64,000 nucleotides of DNA from Tsukamurella sp. M9C (GCF_020169415.1 NZ_JAIULG010000001.1:186001-250000); one strand, 5' to 3'; shown: positions 50,188 to 59,875, counted from the stretch's first letter. Notes: generated from the letters alone by a model not told the origin. Made by a program: numbers and translations.

Positions 50188-53100
50188 TCAGTCGGACTCG
50201 AGGAGCAGGGTCTGGGCGTGGACGGGTGCGGAATGGGGCCGGATGATGCGCACGCGGCCGAGCGGCTGATGGGTGAGGTGGACGCCGGGCGCCAGGCTGC
50301 CTTCCTGGCGGTCGCCGGAGAACAGCACCATCGTGGCGTTGTGCTCGCGGATTCCGCCGACGACGCTGTCGTAGAGCGCGCGGCTGATGCCTGCTGAACG
50401 GCGGGCGACCACCAGGTGCAGCCCGATGTCGGCCGCGTAGGGGAGGTACGGGATCAGCGGGGCCAACGGATTGTTCGAGGTGCCGGACGCGAGCAGGTCG
50501 TAGTCGTCCACGATGAGGTAGATGTGCGGTCCCGTGAACGGCGCCGCCTGCTGTTGCAGGTCCTCCGGCGGGAGCCGCCGCTGCAGTTCTTCCGCGATGC
50601 CCGCCGCAAGGGCTCCGGCCGCGGGCGGCGATCCCGCGTATCCGCCCAGGTAGTCGTCCGGGACGAAGCCCTGCAGTGTGCGCCGGGGATCGAAGAGGCC
50701 GATGACGAGTTGCTCGTCGGTGTGGGTCGAGACGAGTTCCTCGACGATCACGCGGAGGAGGTTCGTCTTCCCCGAACGGGATTCGCCGATGACGAGCAGG
50801 TGCTGGTCGGTCGTCGTCGGATCGAGGACGAGCGGAGCGAGGTCGGTCTCGTTGATGCCGACGAGGAGCGGCTCGCGCTCGGGGAATCCGGAGCGGAAGC
50901 CTCGATAGGCGAGCGCGTCGGGGAGGGTGGGAACCGGCGGCATGGCCTGACCCGCGGCACGGTGCCGCGCCACTTCGACGACCTCGTCGAAGCCCGAGTC
51001 GGAGGAGAGGTGGGGGAGGGCGATCTGGACCTGCGCGCCGAGGGGTTCCGTCGTGATGACACGGCCGGGCTGATCGGCGCGGATCAGCGTGTTCTGTGCG
51101 CGGCCGATCGTCGAATCGAGTGGATCGTTGAGGCGGTGCTCGATCTTGGTGCCGATCACTGCCTGCATCGACATCCGGAGGTCGGCCCATCGCCCACCGA
51201 CGATGACGACGTGGATACCGAGCGCGAGACCGCGGTTGCCGATGTCCTGGACCACGTCGACGAGGTCCTCGTGGTTCTCCTTGAAGGAGGCCCAGCCGTC
51301 GATCGCGAGGACGACGTCGGCCGTCACGATCTCGGGGAACTGCTCGCCGTTCGCGATGCGCGCCCGGAGGTCGGCGATACCCTGGATTCGGCGCGACGCG
51401 AAGAACTGCTCGCGGGAATCAAGACTGCCGTGGAGATCGGCGACGATCCGGCGTGCGAGGTCGCCGTCGTAGCGCGTCGCGACACTCCCGGTGTTGGGGA
51501 GACGCTCGAGGTCCGCGAGCGCCGTTCCGTTCGCGTCGATGACGTGGAACCCGAGCGTCGCCGGCGGGTGGCTGATCGCGCCGGCGGAGACGATGGTCCG
51601 CAGGGTGGTCGTCTTGCCGGTCTGCGGGGCGCCCGAGATGTAGACGTTGCCCGACGTTCCCCGGAAGTCGACCGTGAGCGGTGACTGACGTTGCCGTTTG
51701 GGCTCATCGGCGAGGCCGATCGCGACTGCGAGGCCGTCCACGGAGTGGGTCGAGCCCGCGCCGACCTGATCGAGGGGCAGGGCCGCCGGGAGCGGGGGCA
51801 GCCAGATGCGGCGGGACTGGAGGGCGGGCGCATCGAGCGCGTCGAGGATGACGTCGAGCGTCGTCGTGTCGGTCGGGGCGATCGTGGGTGCTGCGGAATG
51901 GCGGCCGGGATTCTCCGCGACGGGCGAGAACTCGAACCGGGACACCTCCGGCGCGGCCTCGCTCTGCACGCGCTCGACGCTGGGCCGGTACGGGCCGGAG
52001 ACGAACGCGGCCTTGAACCTCGTGAAGACGTCGGGGTCGACTTTGAGGATCGCCGAGCCCGGCACGGCGGGCAGGGTGTGCGCATCGGACACACCGAGTG
52101 CCGTCCGGGACTCCTGCGCCGTGAACGTCCGCAGCCCGATCCGGTACGAGAGGTGTGATTCGAGACCGCGGAGCCGGCCCTCCTCGAGACGCTGAGTGGA
52201 CAGGAGGAGGTGGACGCCGATCGAGCGGCCGATCCGCCCGATCTGTACGAAGAGATCGATGAAGTCGGGCTTGGCCGAGAGGATCTCACCGAACTCGTCG
52301 ATGACGACGAACAGCGCGGGGAGGGGTGGCAGCGGCTCCGCAGTGGGATCGGCGAGCCGGATCCGCCGTAGGCGTTGGTATTCGGTGACGTTCGGCAGGT
52401 TGCCGGCATCGGCGAGGACGCGCTGGCGCCGCTGGAGCTCACCGAGAAGGGCGTCGTGCAGGCGATCGACCAGCCCGAGATCGTCGGCCAGGTTGTCGAC
52501 CGAGGCGCTGGTGTGGGGAAGGCGTTCGAACCCGGCGAACGCGGCCCCGCCCTTGTAGTCGACGAGGACGAACGACAGGAGATCCGGCGGGTGCGCGATG
52601 GCCATGGAGGTGAGAAGCGTTCGAAGGAGTTCGGACTTGCCGGATCCCGTGGCGCCGACGCAGAGGCCGTGCGGCCCCATCCCGTTCTGGCCGGACTCCT
52701 TGATGTCGAGGCGGACCGGCGCGCCGGCCGCATCCGCGCCGATCGGAACGTTGAGGTGATCGCCGAGCGGCCTCGGCGTGCTCCACAGTGCCGCCGGGTC
52801 CAGATCTGCGGGATCCCCGATGTCGTGCAGGGATGGAAGATCGAAGGTGGCTTCGAGGGCACTCGACGGGATCGGGTCCGCGACGAGGCGCAGAGGCGCG
52901 AGCCGCCTGGCGCAGACGGTGGCCAGCTCGAGGGTCCAGGCGTCGACGGTCCCGCGGTCCGTCCCCAGGATGAGACGCTTCACCCATCCCGGTCCACTGT
53001 CGAGGTCGATCCCGTTGATCGATGCCGCGGAGATCCGGCCGTCATCGCCGTCGTATCCGGATCGCGAGCTCCGCACGGCGGTCGCGCCGTCGGTGGTGTC

Positions 53101-54351
53101 CGGCTCACCGTCGGCGTCGGAGTCGTCGCCGCCGAGAAGCCTGGTCAGGACGCCCGTCAGGTCGGTCACATCCACCTCGCCCGTCGGGGAGACGCGTACG
53201 CGGGTATCGACGTGTCCCGGCTCATCGACGCGGCGCAGTGTCTCGGTCACGAAGCAGATCCCGAGTTGTTCGGGAGAGACTCCCGGAGGTAGCAGGTCGG
53301 CCGGATCGGTGCCCGCCCCTAGGCCACTGCCGATGCGGGCGGCTTCGGTCATGATGACGACGAGCGTCGGGCCGTCCCATGCGGACTCCGAACGCGACCG
53401 GTGGCCCCGGTCGCTGAGGGCGGTGATGCGCGCGGAGATGAGTTCGACGAGCCGCGTCCGCATCTCGTCCGGATCCGTGGTGATGCGGCGGGCGGGGAAG
53501 GGGCCGTCGAAGCGCCCCGGGTCGGCCGTGTGCGGGAGCCACTTCATCCAGTCGAATCGGCCTGCCCCGGTGACGGGGTCGGGGGGTGTGCCGATGTCAT
53601 CGGGCGTGGTGCACAGCATGATCTGCAGATCGGCGGGAGCGTGAAGAGCGGCGGCGCCGAGCACGAGGGCCGTGATCGTCCGTCCGGTCTCATGCCCCTC
53701 GCCCAGCACCGAGACCGTGCCGCGCAGCCGGACGGCGACCGGTACTCCGATGACCGACTCCGCGCGTTGAAGGAGCCTGTCGGCATGCGCCGCGGCGACC
53801 GGATCGGGTGGCGCGGCGGAGCCGGAGGCGCCGGGAAGGGTGACGGAACGCGCTATCGGGCCGATGCCCTCACCGATGCGGACCACGAGGAAGTCGATGT
53901 CGCCGCGGCGTCGTTCGAACAGTCGGAGGCGGTTGACCGCGATCTGCGGTAGGGCTTCGGGTGCCGGGTGGCGCCACGCCATCGCGGCACGGTAGTCGAG
54001 GATGTCCTGGTCGATACCCACGCGGAGTCGCCCGATGTAGTCGACGTACCCGAGGCGGGCCTCACGTGCTTCCCGGCGGCTACCCGTGCGGGCGAAGATC
54101 ACGCTGGCGATCGCGGCGAGCACCATGGAGGCGATGATGGCGACGCCGGCGAGCATCCGGATCGGGTTGTTGCCGGAGAACAGCATCGCCCCGGCGCCGA
54201 TCGCCGCGCCGAGCGGGAGCACCGCGCGGACGACGGTCGATATTCCGCCCGCGCCACGGGCGGTGGCGGGGACGGCGGGGATGTCGAGGGGAGCGACGTT
54301 CAGCTCGGGGCCACGCCCGCGGGCGGGCCGGCGGAAGATTGTGACCGACAT
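50188..54351 (-). CDS. eccC: Type VII secretion ATPase EccC (EccCa and EccCb fused)
   Basis: 1,387 residues. The motor of the type VII secretion system. Two membrane helices (about 40-60 and 68-91), a DUF domain, then three FtsK/SpoIIIE-type ATPase domains. Walker A sequences: GATGSGKS (about 564), GAPQTGKT (about 904) and GESRSGKT (about 1187). Only the first domain has a full Walker B with catalytic Glu (LFVVIDEFGEIL); the second reads VLAIDGWASF and the third LIVDDYDLL, the usual EccC pattern of one active and two substrate-binding domains. The other core genes nearby are eccD and the esx pair. Confidence 0.95.
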   Translation of the reverse strand: MSVTIFRRPARGRGPELNVAPLDIPAVPATARGAGGISTVVRAVLPLGAAIGAGAMLFSGNNPIRMLAGVAIIASMVLAAIASVIFARTGSRREAREARLGYVDYIGRLRVGIDQDILDYRAAMAWRHPAPEALPQIAVNRLRLFERRRGDIDFLVVRIGEGIGPIARSVTLPGASGSAAPPDPVAAAHADRLLQRAESVIGVPVAVRLRGTVSVLGEGHETGRTITALVLGAAALHAPADLQIMLCTTPDDIGTPPDPVTGAGRFDWMKWLPHTADPGRFDGPFPARRITTDPDEMRTRLVELISARITALSDRGHRSRSESAWDGPTLVVIMTEAARIGSGLGAGTDPADLLPPGVSPEQLGICFVTETLRRVDEPGHVDTRVRVSPTGEVDVTDLTGVLTRLLGGDDSDADGEPDTTDGATAVRSSRSGYDGDDGRISAASINGIDLDSGPGWVKRLILGTDRGTVDAWTLELATVCARRLAPLRLVADPIPSSALEATFDLPSLHDIGDPADLDPAALWSTPRPLGDHLNVPIGADAAGAPVRLDIKESGQNGMGPHGLCVGATGSGKSELLRTLLTSMAIAHPPDLLSFVLVDYKGGAAFAGFERLPHTSASVDNLADDLGLVDRLHDALLGELQRRQRVLADAGNLPNVTEYQRLRRIRLADPTAEPLPPLPALFVVIDEFGEILSAKPDFIDLFVQIGRIGRSIGVHLLLSTQRLEEGRLRGLESHLSYRIGLRTFTAQESRTALGVSDAHTLPAVPGSAILKVDPDVFTRFKAAFVSGPYRPSVERVQSEAAPEVSRFEFSPVAENPGRHSAAPTIAPTDTTTLDVILDALDAPALQSRRIWLPPLPAALPLDQVGAGSTHSVDGLAVAIGLADEPKRQRQSPLTVDFRGTSGNVYISGAPQTGKTTTLRTIVSAGAISHPPATLGFHVIDANGTALADLERLPNTGSVATRYDGDLARRIVADLHGSLDSREQFFASRRIQGIADLRARIANGEQFPEIVTADVVLAIDGWASFKENHEDLVDVVQDIGNRGLALGIHVVIVGGRWADLRMSMQAVIGTKIEHRLNDPLDSTIGRAQNTLIRADQPGRVITTEPLGAQVQIALPHLSSDSGFDEVVEVARHRAAGQAMPPVPTLPDALAYRGFRSGFPEREPLLVGINETDLAPLVLDPTTTDQHLLVIGESRSGKTNLLRVIVEELVSTHTDEQLVIGLFDPRRTLQGFVPDDYLGGYAGSPPAAGALAAGIAEELQRRLPPEDLQQQAAPFTGPHIYLIVDDYDLLASGTSNNPLAPLIPYLPYAADIGLHLVVARRSAGISRALYDSVVGGIREHNATMVLFSGDRQEGSLAPGVHLTHQPLGRVRIIRPHSAPVHAQTLLLESD

Positions 54352-54379
54352 GGATCTTCGTTTCTGCCGTAGTGGCGCT

Positions 54380-55099
54380 TCAGTCGGTGAACGACTTGGC
54401 TTGGAAGTTGACCGCCTCGATGAACTTGGGATCGGGGTTGTACGAGGCGACGGCCTTCTGCCAGCCCTCGGGGGTCGACATGTCGGCGCCGGCGCCGCAG
54501 AGCAGGCGACCGAGGGTCAAGGCGGCATCGTCGAGATTGTCGGGGTTGGGTGGCGTGTTCGTATCGGAGCTCGCGGTGATGGCCCACTGCTCCCACACGG
54601 TGGGGGCGAACAGAAGTGGGCCCATGAGAAGGTCCGCGGAAGCGTCGCCGTCGTAGAATCCGCCGTCCGTGTCCTTCGCCGCCGGCTTCTGCGCTTCGCG
54701 GAAGGAGGGCCGGACGACGGCGTCGTCCCCGAGGCGGTGACTCCGGGACGTCCCGTGGTCGGAGGTGATGCGCCCGATGGCCGCCAGTGTGGCCCAGCCG
54801 AGTTGGCAGCGTGGTGCGTTCTTTCCCATCACCAGGGCGGCCCAGGAGTAGGACTCCAGCGCCGTCGTCGGGGTGAGGTAGGGGCCGCTGTGAATGGCAG
54901 CCCATTTGGCCATCGCTGCCGCCGCACGCGGTGCCGACGGCGCGCTGGAGGCCGAGGAGGCGGGGGCGTCGGGTGTTCGCGTCAGGCGCGCGGAACATCC
55001 GGTTAGCAGAACCACCACGGCTACGGCGATCGTGACGCCGCGGACGGCACCGGTGAAGCGTGCCGAATGATGCTGCGGCGCGCGGACTGTCGATTTCAT
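54380..55099 (-). CDS. Lytic transglycosylase-like lipoprotein lacking the catalytic Glu
   Basis: 239 residues. Signal peptide with lipobox LTGC (Cys35). The rest matches secreted actinobacterial SLT/MltB-type transglycosylases: TPTTALESYSWAA, CQLGWATLAAIGRITSDHG, KDTDGGFYDGD, GPLLFAPTVWEQW, NPDNLDDAALTLGRLLC, MSTPEGWQKAVASYN. In active enzymes the motif is IGRxESxHG; here Thr112 (codon ACC) stands in place of the catalytic Glu. It is therefore probably a peptidoglycan-binding, non-cleaving member. It lies between eccC (28 bp) and eccD, which suggests a structural role in guiding the secretion machine through the wall. Confidence 0.75.
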   Translation of the reverse strand: MKSTVRAPQHHSARFTGAVRGVTIAVAVVVLLTGCSARLTRTPDAPASSASSAPSAPRAAAAMAKWAAIHSGPYLTPTTALESYSWAALVMGKNAPRCQLGWATLAAIGRITSDHGTSRSHRLGDDAVVRPSFREAQKPAAKDTDGGFYDGDASADLLMGPLLFAPTVWEQWAITASSDTNTPPNPDNLDDAALTLGRLLCGAGADMSTPEGWQKAVASYNPDPKFIEAVNFQAKSFTD

Positions 55100-55143
55100 C
55101 ACGGAGTGGCCTCTCGGGGTCGTGCGCGCGATACCGTTGCGGA

Positions 55144-55485
55144 ATGCAGGTCGACGATCAGGTAGCGGGTTCGCGTCAGCGGGCGCAGCGGGTGCACTGG
55201 GAACGGTCGGAACGACAGCGGATTCTGCAGGCGCATTCGCTCCGTACGAAGTTGACCACTGCCGCGGTCCTGAACGGCAAACTTCCCCCGCGGTCGACGG
55301 CTTCGGTCGTGATGCTCGTGCTGTGGTCCGTCGCGATCGCGGCGATCGCCGCGGCGGCGGTGCTGGCGGGAGTGTGGATCGCCGGCTGGATGGGTGCGAA
55401 GTCACAATCAGCGCCCCAGGTCGGTACCAAGTATGTACTGGTAGATGCCCTGAGCCCAGAACAGCATGGGAATCAGCCCCAGTAG
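55144..55485 (+). CDS. Small membrane protein within the type VII locus
   Basis: 113 residues. A strongly basic N-terminal half (SRQRAQRVHWERSERQR) is followed by one membrane helix (VVMLVLWSVAIAAIAAAAVLAGVWIAGWM) and a polar tail. It has the topology of the EccB anchor but is far too short, and no EccB domain follows. It is the only plus-strand gene between eccC and eccD and overlaps the end of eccD by 78 bp. No family recognised. Confidence 0.5.
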   Translation: MQVDDQVAGSRQRAQRVHWERSERQRILQAHSLRTKLTTAAVLNGKLPPRSTASVVMLVLWSVAIAAIAAAAVLAGVWIAGWMGAKSQSAPQVGTKYVLVDALSPEQHGNQPQ

Positions 55486-56766
55486 GACGAGCGCATCGAC
55501 GACGTTCCAGAGCTGAGCCAGGCGTGCGCCGGTGACGGTGGGGAGCTCGAAGTAGCCGAGGAACAGAATGATCACGCCGAGGAGCAGGGCGATGACCATG
55601 GTCGCGGCCGCGGTGATGAACGGCGCCGACTCCCCGATGCGCTGACCGATCAGGGCGACCGGCACGATGAACGCACTCGTCACCGCGACGCCGATGATCG
55701 GCGCGACGTGCCGGACCTCCGAGAAGCTTCGACTCCGCAGGAGGAAGGCCAGTCCGATGTAGGCGCCGAACGCCGCCTGCTCCCAGACCCCCGTGATCGC
55801 TAGCACGAGAACGGCTCCCACGGCGCTCGCGCAGCACGCCCACACGATCCCGTCAAGAAGGTCGGTGGCGATGAACGCCCGCCGCACGATCTCGGGTCGA
55901 CCGGGGCGCTCACGTCCGGCCTCGTACGAGGCGGCGGGAGACTCCTCTTCGGTGCGGGCCACGACGCCGCCCAGTCCCGACCACGCCACTGAGAGCCTTC
56001 CGGCGCAGGCGAGGCCGATGATGAGGACCGGAGAAATCCATGCCGCGAGCGCGGTCGCGTTGACTCCCAACCGGATCGCGATCACAGCGGCGATCGCGGT
56101 TGCGCCGGCGATCGACGACGATGCGACGATCGCCCACCGGGCCGGTGACAGGACGAAGGTCGTGATGGCGATTCCGCACAGGCCGCCGCCGACGGTGGCG
56201 AGGACGACCTGCGGCCACGGGGACGCGTGGAACACCGCCGCCGACGCGGCGGCGAAGCAGATCGGAGTGATCCAGACGAGGTGACGGGCCGGCTCCGGGG
56301 CTGCGTAGGTCGCGAGGATGAACGCGCCCATCGCTGCGGCGCATGCGCCGGCGACGAGGCCCCCCGTGACGGCGAAGGCGACGGCCGCCACGATGACCAG
56401 CATTCCCGCGTAGCCCACGACGACGGAATGCCGGGCGCTGCCGGTCCACATCCGGCGGTCGTCCTCGACGTAGTCGGCGACCACGTCGATCGCGGAGAAG
56501 ATCTCCGGTGCGGCGACCTCGCTCGCGGCGGGCACGATGTAGAGCAGGTCCCCGTCCACGACGCCGTAGTCGCTGAGCTTCCCGTGCGCGGCGAGGGGAC
56601 CGGCCGCCACCGACGCGAATTGCCATCCGGTCTCGTCGGACGGATCGAGACCGAGAACGGCGGCGACCTGGTCGACGACCTCGGCGACGGGGCGTCGGAG
56701 CGGCGCGGTGACGTCGGCGGCGTTGTCCTCCGGGCCGATGACGGTGACCCGGACGAACTCAGCCAC
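55408..56766 (-). CDS. eccD: Type VII secretion integral membrane protein EccD
   Basis: 452 residues. An N-terminal ubiquitin-like YukD domain (FVRVTVIGPEDNAADVTAPLRRPVAEVVDQVAAVLGL) is followed by 11 membrane helices and ends with WNVVDALVLLGLIPMLFWAQGIYQYI. EccD dimers line the membrane channel of the type VII machine. Start GTG 56766. The gene is upstream of the lipoprotein and eccC on the same strand, probably one operon. Confidence 0.9.
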   Translation of the reverse strand: MAEFVRVTVIGPEDNAADVTAPLRRPVAEVVDQVAAVLGLDPSDETGWQFASVAAGPLAAHGKLSDYGVVDGDLLYIVPAASEVAAPEIFSAIDVVADYVEDDRRMWTGSARHSVVVGYAGMLVIVAAVAFAVTGGLVAGACAAAMGAFILATYAAPEPARHLVWITPICFAAASAAVFHASPWPQVVLATVGGGLCGIAITTFVLSPARWAIVASSSIAGATAIAAVIAIRLGVNATALAAWISPVLIIGLACAGRLSVAWSGLGGVVARTEEESPAASYEAGRERPGRPEIVRRAFIATDLLDGIVWACCASAVGAVLVLAITGVWEQAAFGAYIGLAFLLRSRSFSEVRHVAPIIGVAVTSAFIVPVALIGQRIGESAPFITAAATMVIALLLGVIILFLGYFELPTVTGARLAQLWNVVDALVLLGLIPMLFWAQGIYQYILGTDLGR

Positions 56767-56820
56767 GGAACGTCCCCGCCCGGGCGGAGGTGAGGTGTGC
56801 GCCGTTCGACGCGTGCCCGG

Positions 56821-57117
56821 TCACGCCTGCACGCGGTTGAACAGGGCCTTGCCGGCGATGTCCGACGCCGATGCCCGCGCGGCGATACCGTCGGCGGCGC
56901 GGCCGAACTCGGCGATGTTCGCGATCAGCTGCTGGGTGAAGACCCCGCCGACCTCGGCATGACCGGCCATGGCTGCGTTGACCGCCGCACCTGCTTCCGC
57001 TCCTGCGCCGGCGACGGCGGGGCGTGCCGGGGCCGACAGCGACGCGGATACCACCCGCAGACTGCTGCTCGCGTCGAGCAGGTCGTCGAGCGGGAACTGG
57101 GAGAACGAGGAGTTCAT
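56821..57117 (-). CDS. ESX-like small helical protein
   Basis: 98 residues, mostly helical, Ala-rich, with two helices around a Gly turn (GAGAEAGAAVNAAMAGHAEVGG). The length and position upstream of eccD suggest a WXG100/EspC-like secretion partner, but no WxG and no YxxxD/E motif is present. A GGAAGGG site precedes the ATG. Function not established. Confidence 0.55.
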   Translation of the reverse strand: MNSSFSQFPLDDLLDASSSLRVVSASLSAPARPAVAGAGAEAGAAVNAAMAGHAEVGGVFTQQLIANIAEFGRAADGIAARASASDIAGKALFNRVQA

Positions 57118-57165
57118 CGGCTTCGGCCCTTCCGGTCGAGATGGCGAGATGCGGAGCAGGAACGG

Positions 57166-58929
57166 TCAGGACGCGGCCCGCGCCGTCGCGGTGGACGACG
57201 AGGGGGAGGGCTTGCCGGTGGTGGGAGGTAGCTGGCTGGTCGGTCCGGTGGGCGCCCCTTGCGCCGGCCCGGGCGGGAGGAAGGGCGCGTTCGGGAGCGG
57301 ACTCTGGCCCACGTCCGGCACCGGGATCGACGGGACCTGAGCTCCACCGGGCAGGGTGACCGGGGCCAACTGCGCCGGCGGCTTGGGATTCTGCTTGGTG
57401 ACGTTCGTGTGCATCAGGTACGTGTTGTACGAATTGAACTGAGACACGACGAAGTACAGATCGTTGCCCGAGGAACCGGGGAGGACCCGCGGTGCGTAGA
57501 GGCTGGGGTAGTCGGTGCCCGAGGCGATGATCTCGGGATCCGACCACGGGCCGAGCGCTGACGCGGACTGACGCATCACGATGGCGTTGCGCACCATGTC
57601 CGTATTGACCATCACGAACCGCTGAACGCCGGGATGATAGGCGACGTTGAAGTCGCCGAGCGCACCCCAGGCGAGGGGGGACGGGGCGGTCTTCTCCGCC
57701 GCGGAGAACTCGCCGCCGTTCCACACCTTGTACTTCGACGAGTCGAGGACGTCCTTGGTCTTGGTCTTCGACACGAAGACGCCGCCGATGCGGCCGGGCG
57801 GGCTCCCGTACAGGTAGACCTCGTCGCCGACGACGACGGCGGAGGTCATCTGGAAGGCCGTGTTCCGCTCGGAGTTGCGCCAGACGGCCTTCGGGGCCTT
57901 GAACCACGTGGAGCCACCGTCGTCCGAGTAGGCGATGCCCGAGTAGTTCGACACCCACTGCCCGGACGAAGGACCCCAGTTCCGAATGGAGGTGTAGGTC
58001 AGGAAGGTGCGGTCGCCGATCGCGAACCCGGAGGTCGGGATGACGGTCTCTTCGGCACCCTTCGCCTTCGCGCTCTGCAGAATCTCCTTGGCGTGGCCAG
58101 GGCGGTCCGAGATGAACGAGGTGATCTTCATGCCCGCCGAGGGATTGGAGACGTCTGCGACTGCGAGCGAATTGGACCTCCAGTCGAATCCCGTCGGTCC
58201 CGTGGTCCCCGTCCAACCGACGCCGGGGCTCTGCTGCCCGGTGCCGCCGCCGGAACCCTCCGAGGAGCTGCCCGAGCCGCCGCTGCCGGACCCTGAACCC
58301 TGCTGGCCGCCGGCGCGAATGTTGATCAACGGGATGTCGGGCACGGGGATCTTGACCGCCGAGGGAATGATCGGCACGTTCAATCCGCTACCGTCAACCA
58401 GCGGCGGAGTCGTGGCCTGCTCGCCGGTCGCGCGCGGGCCGCCGAACGTATCGCCGAACGCGACGAGAGTTCGTCCCCGCGAGTCCGCGAACGGCACGGC
58501 CCAGGCCGCGCCGGCGACGCCCCAGTTCTTGTCGGTGTGTGAATACGACTGGGCGCCAGTGATCTTCGAGACGAAGGCGTTCGTCACCGATCGACCCTGC
58601 GGGAGGGCGGGCTGTCCGGCCCCGGGAGGTTCGGCGGCCGGAGCGGCCGGTTTCGCGGGTCCGCCCGGCCCGCCGGGACCGTTCGGTGCGGCTGCGACGA
58701 TGGGGAGCCCCGGAACCCCGGGAGCGGGGGGCACGGCGTAGGGAAATGAACCCTGGGCACTGACCTGAGAGGGCTGCGCGCCCGCTTTCACCGTCTGAGA
58801 GGGTGCTGAGGAAGTCGAGCACGCGGCGACGGTGCACACCGCCACGGAGCCGACCGCAGCGGCACGCACGCGCGAGAGGAGCACGGACGTACCTCGAGAT
58901 CGGTTGTGACGTACAGCATGTTTCGCCAC
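57166..58929 (-). CDS. DUF4185 beta-propeller lipoprotein
   Basis: 587 residues. Signal peptide with lipobox-like VAAC (Cys37) and a Pro/Ala/Gly-rich spacer to about 110. The DUF4185 domain follows: AVPFADSRGRTLVAFGDTFGG, then WRSNSLAVADVSNPSAGMKI, IAYSDDGGSTWFKA, VYLYGSPPGRIGGVFVSK and MRQSASALGPWSDPEII. Sialidase-like Asp-box strings (SDDGGSTW) mark a propeller. A Gly/Ser insert splits the first blades. A Pro/Ser-rich tail ends it. Family members are surface or secreted proteins with unknown ligands, common near type VII loci in this group by my reading. Confidence 0.75.
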   Translation of the reverse strand: MAKHAVRHNRSRGTSVLLSRVRAAAVGSVAVCTVAACSTSSAPSQTVKAGAQPSQVSAQGSFPYAVPPAPGVPGLPIVAAAPNGPGGPGGPAKPAAPAAEPPGAGQPALPQGRSVTNAFVSKITGAQSYSHTDKNWGVAGAAWAVPFADSRGRTLVAFGDTFGGPRATGEQATTPPLVDGSGLNVPIIPSAVKIPVPDIPLINIRAGGQQGSGSGSGGSGSSSEGSGGGTGQQSPGVGWTGTTGPTGFDWRSNSLAVADVSNPSAGMKITSFISDRPGHAKEILQSAKAKGAEETVIPTSGFAIGDRTFLTYTSIRNWGPSSGQWVSNYSGIAYSDDGGSTWFKAPKAVWRNSERNTAFQMTSAVVVGDEVYLYGSPPGRIGGVFVSKTKTKDVLDSSKYKVWNGGEFSAAEKTAPSPLAWGALGDFNVAYHPGVQRFVMVNTDMVRNAIVMRQSASALGPWSDPEIIASGTDYPSLYAPRVLPGSSGNDLYFVVSQFNSYNTYLMHTNVTKQNPKPPAQLAPVTLPGGAQVPSIPVPDVGQSPLPNAPFLPPGPAQGAPTGPTSQLPPTTGKPSPSSSTATARAAS

Positions 58930-59070
58930 GGCGTGCTCCCCGCTGGTCTGGGTTCGCTGGAGTGCCGCTCCAGTAAACCTGAGATTTTCATATGGATCGC
59001 GGCGACCTTATCGCGCGGATTCAGCCCTCGCTACTTGATGTGACGAAGGGTACGTTGGTTGCGGTAACTG

Positions 59071-59099
59071 TTGCGAACGGTCGTAACCGCTTGTAGTGT
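59071..59099 (+). promoter_or_regulatory. Probable promoter of the esx operon
   Basis: TTGCGA (59071-59076), 17-bp spacer, TAGTGT (59094-59099). An imperfect dyad GCGGTAAC (59061-59068) / GTAACCGC (59083-59090) overlaps it and may be a regulator site. Confidence 0.5.
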
Positions 59100-59160
59100 C
59101 CTGCGCAAATTCAACCTGGGGTGTCTTGCCCCGGAAGATTCCCGGAGGGGCACGACGGCC

Positions 59161-59493
59161 ATGGGTACTCGTTTCTCAGTCGCCAATCATGCGGTGACCA
59201 CGCACGCGACCAACATCGAGCAGGTGTCGGGGGCGTTGAACGCTCAGGGCAAGCGGTTCGTCTCCGCGGTGGAGGCGCTGCCGGCGTCGTGGAAGGGGCA
59301 GTCGTTCATCGCGTGGGATCAGTTGACGACGCGGTGGGATGCTTCGTTCAAGGAGCTCAACGCGGCGTTGACGACGATCCGTGAGTCGGTGGGGCAGGCG
59401 GGGCAGCTGTACACCTCCGGTGAGCAGCAGCAGGCGGCGAACCTTGAGCAGGCGGCTCGGGGTATGGCCTGGGATCAGGCGAAGTTCCGCTGA
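59161..59493 (+). CDS. WXG100 protein, EsxB (CFP-10)-like
   Basis: 110 residues forming a helical hairpin. WKG at 44-46 is the WXG turn, and YTSGE at 84-88 is the YxxxD/E signal that recruits EccC. The presence of the signal marks it as the EsxB-type partner. It is the first gene of a four-gene plus-strand operon; GGAGGGG lies 11 nt upstream. It should dimerise with the next product. Confidence 0.9.
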   Translation: MGTRFSVANHAVTTHATNIEQVSGALNAQGKRFVSAVEALPASWKGQSFIAWDQLTTRWDASFKELNAALTTIRESVGQAGQLYTSGEQQQAANLEQAARGMAWDQAKFR

Positions 59494-59578
59494 CTCTGGG
59501 GCTTTTCGAGCCCGACTTTTGATCTGCAGCCACGGACTTCCGTGAGCTGCTTCTGAGCCTTCCGATGAGGGGATGATC

Positions 59579-59875
59579 ATGTCTGAGATGTATGCGTACG
59601 ACGAGGGTGGCGCGGAGACCGCCGGTGATGATCTGGCGTCGATCGTCGCCGCGTTGGAAGCGAACCTGGAGCAGTTGCAGGGGTACGTCGCGTCGGTGGA
59701 GTCGCAGTGGAACGCGGATGAGCAGGTGCTCTACCGCGGCGTGCAGACCAAGTGGAACAACGCCGCGGCGTCGGTGAGCGAGATCCTCGGGCAGATGAAG
59801 ACCGCGCTCGGCACGAACACCGAGCAGGTTCGTGACATGCGGTCGCAGGTGCGCTCCGCGCTGTCGCGCAACTGA
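59579..59875 (+). CDS. WXG100-family protein, EsxA (ESAT-6)-like
   Basis: 98 residues from ATG 59579 (GAGGGG 8 nt upstream). Helical hairpin; the turn reads WNA (44-46) instead of WxG. No YxxxD/E at the end, as expected for the EsxA partner. An upstream ATG at 59573 is less well placed. Probable heterodimer with the product of the previous gene. Confidence 0.85.
   Translation: MSEMYAYDEGGAETAGDDLASIVAALEANLEQLQGYVASVESQWNADEQVLYRGVQTKWNNAAASVSEILGQMKTALGTNTEQVRDMRSQVRSALSRN

Noticed and set aside
55144-55485. Truncated EccB
   Set aside because: Only the basic end plus a single helix is similar in topology; the EccB periplasmic repeats are absent and the frame ends naturally.
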